Assembly (NCBI RefSeq): GCF_001399975.1
Contig: NZ_LKBD01000042.1
Location: forward strand, 1-35,684
Direction of reading: 5' to 3'
Length of the DNA: 35,684 bases
Origin: Pseudoalteromonas sp. P1-9
GTDB lineage: Bacteria > Pseudomonadota > Gammaproteobacteria > Enterobacterales > Alteromonadaceae
The translations under genes and the position numbers were made by a program. Position 1 is the stretch's first letter; every line of letters begins with the position of its first letter. Shown one piece after another: positions 32,149 to 35,684 of this stretch. Below the pieces are notes generated by a model, which ran no database searches, was not told where the DNA came from, and worked only from the letters and a program-made list of their open reading frames with translations.

Positions 32149-34206
32149 ATGTTACTAAAACACACAACAGGAGGTGAAAAAGAACAACAAGGTAAACGAA
32201 AAGGCGCGCATATGCGCCTTTTCATCAACCTTGCCATTCTTTTTGTAGCTTGGCTTGCCTCGGCCATTTTGTTTAGCGCGAAAGTGTCGGCACAAGGGCT
32301 GATTTTAACTAATCAGGCGGGGCAAGAAGTTGAACAAAGTGTGCTTAAATCGACCCACCTTGATATTCAAGTAAAAGGCATGCTGGCGTTTGTTGAATTA
32401 CAACAGGTCTATCAAAACCCAGCATTAGAAACGCTAAATGGCAGCTACCAGTTCCCATTGCCTGAAAATAGCGCGGTGTTTGCCATGGAAATGATGCTTG
32501 ATAACCGCAAAATTATTGGTGAAATTAAAGAAAAACAACAAGCTGAGGTGATTTATAAAAAGGCCCAGCAACAAGGTCATAAAGCCGCATTAGTTAAAAA
32601 TCAAAGCGCCAATGTCTTTAAAACTAAAGTTGCTAATATTGAGCCTGGGCAAGAAGTCGCTGTTAAGTTGAGTTTTCAATTTCCATTAACTTATCAAGAT
32701 GAAGTGTTTAGCTTGCGCCTACCGACAGTGGTTGCACCGCGCTATTTTAATAATCTTGACCTTGATGAAAATGACCCAACTAGCCATTTTCAAACGCGTT
32801 CGCAAAGCAGTTTAAATACCAACACATTGATGGCCGAGGAGGCGCCAACTCTCGATTTTTTGCAAAACACTGTGTTAACCAGTTTCAATGTAAACAACAA
32901 GATTACTATCAATTTTGATGTGAACTTAGGTTTTGAACTCGATAGCATCAGTAGTACAAGTCATATGTTATCGGTCGTGCAAACCGGAAATACACAGTAT
33001 CAACTTATTCCTGCGCCACAAAGCTTAGTGGCAAATCGCGACTTTGATATTAAATTTGTGCCGCTTTTAAATGAGCAAATTACCACGCAAGTGTTTCATG
33101 AAAATATTAATGGTGAGTCATTTTACAAAGTGATGATGATGCCGCCTAAATCGGATTTTGTGTCGCACAGTTTACCCCGTGAATTGGTGTTTGTAATTGA
33201 TACCTCGGGTTCTATGGCTGGCACATCAATGGAACAAGCAAAACAGGCACTAATTCTAGCGTTGGAAAAACTCGGTACAGATGATCTCTTTAATATTGTG
33301 GCATTTGATCATCAAGTTGAATTGTTTAAACCAGAAGCTGTTGCGGCAACGTACTCACAGCTACAAGCGGCTAAACGTTTTGTTGCAGGGCTAGAAGCTG
33401 ACGGTGGCACCGAAATTAATAATGCACTAGCAGCCAGTTTTGACGGTCAATTTGATGAAGCGCGAGTACGCCAAGTGGTGCTGTTAACCGATGGTGCGGT
33501 CGCCGATGCCGAATCGGTTAAGGGCTTAGTAAAAAATCGCCGTGCCGATAGTAAGCTGTTTACCATAGGTATTGGTAGTGCACCGAATAGCCATTTAATG
33601 CGCTTATTAGCTAAGCATGGCAAAGGTGAAACCTTGTTTATTAATAACCTTGAAAATATCGCGAGCGAAGTTGCGCTGTTAAGCGACAAGCTGAGTAACC
33701 CGGCACTTCAGAATATTCGTGTATTAAATGATATGGGCTTACCACTAGTTGATAGCTTACCAACGGCTGATCTGTATTTTTCATCGCCGTTGGTGGCTTA
33801 CTTTAAATTAGCACAACCGGCTCAAGCGGTGCAGATCGCAGGTGATGGAGTAAATGGTAAGTTCTTAAAACGGGTTTCGCTTGAAAATGCGATTGCAGCA
33901 AAAGGCATCGCCCGCGCTTACGCTAAAGAGCATATTAACACGTTAGATTTAGTACAAGATAAAGCTGAAATCACAAAGCTTGGCATTCGCCATGGCTTAT
34001 TAACGCCATACACTGCCTTTATCGCGGTGGAAGAATACTTTGGCGATGTTGCCGATAAATCATTCGAGGCGCCAAATATGCTGCCGCAAGGTAGTACAAT
34101 GCCTCAAACATCTGGCAATAACGACCGCTTGCTTTGGTTAGGTATTTTATTGCTAATTGGCGGTTTTTTATTAGCTATTTGGGGACAAAAAGAGGACTCA
34201 GAATAA
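32149..34206 (+). CDS. Marine proteobacterial sortase target protein (VIT and VWA domains)
   Basis: Dedicated substrate of the adjacent sortase. The 685-aa protein has an N-terminal export signal, a VIT domain (about 45-175, DIQVKGMLAFVELQQVYQNPA and PLPENSAVFAMEM), and a VWA domain (about 345-520) with an intact MIDAS metal motif DTSGS at 351-355. A C-terminal sorting region follows: MPQTSG at about 651-656, a membrane helix (about 661-678), and a short charged tail WGQKEDSE. The motif is a variant of LPxTG. The start at 32149 has AGAGAGGGG upstream; an in-frame ATG at 32212 directly precedes the hydrophobic signal core and is an alternative. It overlaps the sortase gene by one base (TAATG). 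Confidence 0.9.
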   Translation: MLLKHTTGGEKEQQGKRKGAHMRLFINLAILFVAWLASAILFSAKVSAQGLILTNQAGQEVEQSVLKSTHLDIQVKGMLAFVELQQVYQNPALETLNGSYQFPLPENSAVFAMEMMLDNRKIIGEIKEKQQAEVIYKKAQQQGHKAALVKNQSANVFKTKVANIEPGQEVAVKLSFQFPLTYQDEVFSLRLPTVVAPRYFNNLDLDENDPTSHFQTRSQSSLNTNTLMAEEAPTLDFLQNTVLTSFNVNNKITINFDVNLGFELDSISSTSHMLSVVQTGNTQYQLIPAPQSLVANRDFDIKFVPLLNEQITTQVFHENINGESFYKVMMMPPKSDFVSHSLPRELVFVIDTSGSMAGTSMEQAKQALILALEKLGTDDLFNIVAFDHQVELFKPEAVAATYSQLQAAKRFVAGLEADGGTEINNALAASFDGQFDEARVRQVVLLTDGAVADAESVKGLVKNRRADSKLFTIGIGSAPNSHLMRLLAKHGKGETLFINNLENIASEVALLSDKLSNPALQNIRVLNDMGLPLVDSLPTADLYFSSPLVAYFKLAQPAQAVQIAGDGVNGKFLKRVSLENAIAAKGIARAYAKEHINTLDLVQDKAEITKLGIRHGLLTPYTAFIAVEEYFGDVADKSFEAPNMLPQGSTMPQTSGNNDRLLWLGILLLIGGFLLAIWGQKEDSE
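32198..32223 (+). repeat. 10-bp perfect hairpin over an internal start of the target gene
   Basis: GAAAAGGCGC (32198-32207) and GCGCCTTTTC (32214-32223) pair perfectly around a six-base loop. The ATG at 32212 spans the loop edge. The shape resembles a terminator or attenuator at the 5' end of the target gene. Confidence 0.55.
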
Positions 34207-34766
34207 TGAAAAATAGGCGTAAACTGTTGCGCCTTTTGGCGCTTTGTATTGCCATGCTAGGTTTAGTTTTAGTATTTAAATCAAGCTATGTGTATGGCAA
34301 AGCGCAACTTGCTCAGTTTCTACTGTGGCAAGCATGGCAAGAAAATAAAGCGGATGCCAATCATAAGCAAAAAGCATGGTACTACGCCGATGGTTATCCG
34401 GTTGGTGAACTCATTGTAAAAAGCAGAAATATTTCACAAATTGTGCTCAATGAAGCAAGCAACCGTAACCTCGCATTTGCCCCCGGTATTTGGCATCACC
34501 CAAGCAATAACATATTGCTTGCTGCACACAACGACACCCACTTTAGCTTTGTTAAAGAGTTAAAGCTCGGCGAGCAAATTAGTTACCAAACACAAGGTAA
34601 GGCGCAGCAACACTTTAAAGTAGTGAATAAACTGCATGTGGATTACCGTGATTCTAACTGGTTATTAGGATTAGAAGGGTATTTAGTGCTGATTACCTGC
34701 GAGCGCCGCAATGGTTTGGATTTAGTACCAGAGGGAAGAGTGGTGGTAGTGGCAGAGCGCGTTTAG
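34206..34766 (+). CDS. Class GN sortase (dedicated marine-type)
   Basis: Membrane transpeptidase that should process the VIT/VWA protein encoded upstream. The 186-aa protein has one N-terminal membrane segment (about 8-25, LLRLLALCIAMLGLVLVF) and a sortase domain. The catalytic triad is visible: His108 in LAAHNDTHFSF, Cys165 in LITCERR, and Arg178 in PEGRVVVVAE, 13 residues after the Cys as in SrtA. The extended frame from 34134 is rejected because the start at 34206 gives a normal signal anchor and TAATG coupling to the target. Gram-negative sortases are rare; here the enzyme comes with a single substrate. Confidence 0.92.
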   Translation: MKNRRKLLRLLALCIAMLGLVLVFKSSYVYGKAQLAQFLLWQAWQENKADANHKQKAWYYADGYPVGELIVKSRNISQIVLNEASNRNLAFAPGIWHHPSNNILLAAHNDTHFSFVKELKLGEQISYQTQGKAQQHFKVVNKLHVDYRDSNWLLGLEGYLVLITCERRNGLDLVPEGRVVVVAERV

Positions 34767-35180
34767 TTTTTTGGTGTATGTGATGATTTGAAGCATTGTT
34801 TAGTATTTGAAAGAGTATTTGTCGCGCTGGCGACGGCAGCCAAAGGGAGGCTAACGCCGGCCTCCCTTTGGAATCCCTCGGCGCCCCAAAATCAAACTGA
34901 TTCTTCAAACACAATTTAAATGTGAACATAAACGCCATGAAGCAACGTCCCTGTTGTGCATGGCTTGCTCGACCGCTTCGCTCCTTATCTCGCATTATTC
35001 ATTTAAATTGTATTTTCAGGTTTGATTAATGGGTGACGAAAGACCGAAGCAACGCTTCGCAGCTTGAGGAAGTGAGGTCATGGATGACCGATGGAACCAA
35101 GCTTCACGGATGAATTATTAACTCAATGCGATACATTGCTGATTGCTATAAGGCAATTAAGTGCCAGCAGCTGTCATTGG
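34767..35180. other. Palindrome-rich non-coding mosaic
   Basis: No credible gene is visible. Inverted repeats are stacked: GTCGC/GCGAC (34821-34834); a 12-bp perfect stem CCAAAGGGAGGC/GCCTCCCTTTGG (34840-34871); a 138-bp structure with outer arms AATCAAAC/GTTTGATT (34890-34897, 35020-35027) and inner arms ACAATTTAAATG/CATTTAAATTGT (34911-34922, 35000-35011); CGAAGC-AAC-GCTTCG (35045-35059); and GGTCAT-GG-ATGACC (35076-35089) nested within AGCTTG/CAAGCT (35061-35103). The density suggests dispersed repeat or mobile-element remnants next to the attC cassette. The first stem may terminate the sortase transcript. Confidence 0.6.
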
Positions 35181-35290
35181 TAACGCCCCGCTAACCCGAG
35201 ACAAATACGGAGGTTGCCTTGTGATAAAATGAGCGAAGCGAATCACAAGGCAACTGGAGTGTTTGGCTTCGGTTTAAGCGGTTTGTTATG
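35181..35290 (-). mobile_element. Integron attC recombination site
   Basis: Read on the minus strand the 110-bp element begins CATAACAAACCGCTTAA and ends TTAGCGGGGCGTTA. These are R''/L'' and L'/R' arms: TAAC with GTTA, a 3-base spacer, then CCGCTTAA against TTAGCGG with one unpaired base. Inside is a long imperfect stem with a 13-bp perfect part (35213-35225 with 35242-35254) and a 16-base loop. This matches chromosomal-integron attC sites of Vibrio and related bacteria. It starts 3 bp after the stop codon of the 86-aa gene on the same strand, exactly the layout of a gene cassette. No integrase gene is in the window. Confidence 0.82.
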
Positions 35291-35293
35291 TGT

Positions 35294-35554
35294 TTATATA
35301 TAAATTGAAAATAACATGTAAAGGATATTTATTAGGAATACCGCAACACCTATATGCCCCAACCAAAATATTGGCTTAGCCCACCTTTCAGGAACGACCT
35401 GACTAAGATTGGCATAAACCTTACCTACTGAGTTTTCTTCAATCAGTCTCGCAAAGCTAATTTCTGGATATTTGAATACCAAAAGTAGAATTGCCGAAAG
35501 GCCACAAAGTAAAAGACCTAATATCCATAAAAAAATGACAATACTCTCATTCAT
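35294..35554 (-). CDS. Cassette-borne small membrane protein (86 aa)
   Basis: An 86-aa protein with two or three hydrophobic segments: about 6-27 (VIFLWILGLLLCGLSAILLLVF) and 62-84 (IFWLGHIGVAVFLINILYMLFS). A short polar middle (EISFARLIEENSVGKVYANLSQVVPERWAK) lies between them. I recognise no named family; such proteins are common in integron cassettes. Its stop codon lies 3 bp before an attC site, so gene plus attC form a cassette. The ribosome-binding site is weak (GTAAG). Expression may depend on a promoter outside the cassette or in 35555-35684. Function unknown. Confidence 0.75.
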   Translation of the reverse strand: MNESIVIFLWILGLLLCGLSAILLLVFKYPEISFARLIEENSVGKVYANLSQVVPERWAKPIFWLGHIGVAVFLINILYMLFSIYI

Positions 35555-35577
35555 AGCTTACACATAGCAATTTAATA

Positions 35578-35617
35578 GTGCGCAAATTGCGCATATTTCT
35601 GATTTGCAATCGCGCAC
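35578..35617. repeat. Inverted repeat upstream of the cassette gene
   Basis: GTGCGC (35578-35583) and ATTGC (35586-35590) pair with GCAAT (35606-35610) and GCGCAC (35612-35617). It lies 24-63 bp before the 86-aa gene. It could be a regulator site or the end of a neighbouring transcript. A cassette boundary may lie near TTTTAAC (35635-35641), but the match to an R' site is poor. Confidence 0.5.
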
Positions 35618-35684
35618 TTTTCTGAATGCTTTAGTTTTAACAAAGTTGATAACTAGTTGCCAGTATTATTAAAAATACATGTGG

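Noticed and set aside
34134..34205. Longer sortase start inside the target gene
   Set aside because: The start at 34206 gives a standard signal anchor and TAATG coupling.
34693..34995. 100-aa minus-strand frame across the end of the sortase gene and the palindromic region
   Set aside because: It overlaps the sortase gene, crosses several inverted repeats, has low-complexity Pro/Leu/Arg composition and no ribosome-binding site.
34890..35027. Second attC site
   Set aside because: The paired arms lack TAAC/GTTA ends and the spacing of attC simple sites.
1..35684. CRISPR array, tRNA, rRNA, insertion sequence or prophage genes
   Set aside because: No regularly spaced repeats, tRNA cloverleaf, rRNA sequence, transposase or phage proteins were seen in a by-eye reading; a tRNA or CRISPR search tool was not available.

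Overview
The window looks like a chromosomal segment of a marine gammaproteobacterium, most likely Pseudoalteromonas or a close Alteromonadales relative. The basis is AT-rich coding DNA, the sfsA-dksA-gluQ-pcnB-folK-panB-panC neighbourhood, a MetJ-type operator at metK, PhoB/PhoR with Pho boxes, a PepB-type aminopeptidase, and a complete 'proteobacterial dedicated sortase' (Pds) locus. Genus is inferred from recalled protein similarity; no database search was run.

Layout. (1) 1-1900: two uncharacterised membrane-anchored proteins on the minus strand. (2) 1986-11300, mostly central carbon: metK (minus, MetJ box upstream), then plus-strand tkt, a cytoplasmic coiled-coil protein, a ParD-like/methionine aminopeptidase pair behind a palindromic operator, and epd-pgk-fba. 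(3) 11300-16230, phosphate: a 620-bp intergenic region with 13 GATC sites in 298 bp, an outer-membrane porin, phoB-phoR and a PstS-family binding protein, with Pho boxes before phoB and the binding protein. (4) 16230-22500, minus strand: sfsA, dksA, gluQ, pcnB, folK, panB, panC and a small cysteine-rich lipoprotein. pcnB appears to start at a non-canonical AUU codon. (5) 22585-28250: pepB, a 39-aa membrane protein, a phosphoribosyltransferase, a Crp/Fnr regulator divergent from a small YgjV-like membrane protein, a secreted amidohydrolase whose ribosome-binding site lies in a perfect hairpin, and an orphan 98-aa protein. (6) 28376-34766: the Pds system. A histidine kinase and response regulator (minus) face an OmpA-like protein, a VIT/VWA sortase target and a sortase (plus). 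(7) 34770-35684: a palindrome-rich non-coding mosaic, then an integron-type attC site (minus strand) directly after the stop codon of an 86-aa membrane-protein gene, i.e. a gene cassette.

How the genes work together. Tkt, Epd, Pgk and Fba link the pentose-phosphate pathway to glycolysis/gluconeogenesis; Epd also feeds pyridoxal phosphate synthesis. MetK and Map both act in methionine use. PhoB/PhoR should control the binding protein and perhaps the porin. In the Pds locus the two-component pair probably controls expression of the sortase and its single dedicated substrate, with PdsO as an envelope accessory. The least expected items are the attC cassette, the GATC cluster, the AUU start of pcnB, the ParD-like/map pair and several long hairpins in 5' leaders.
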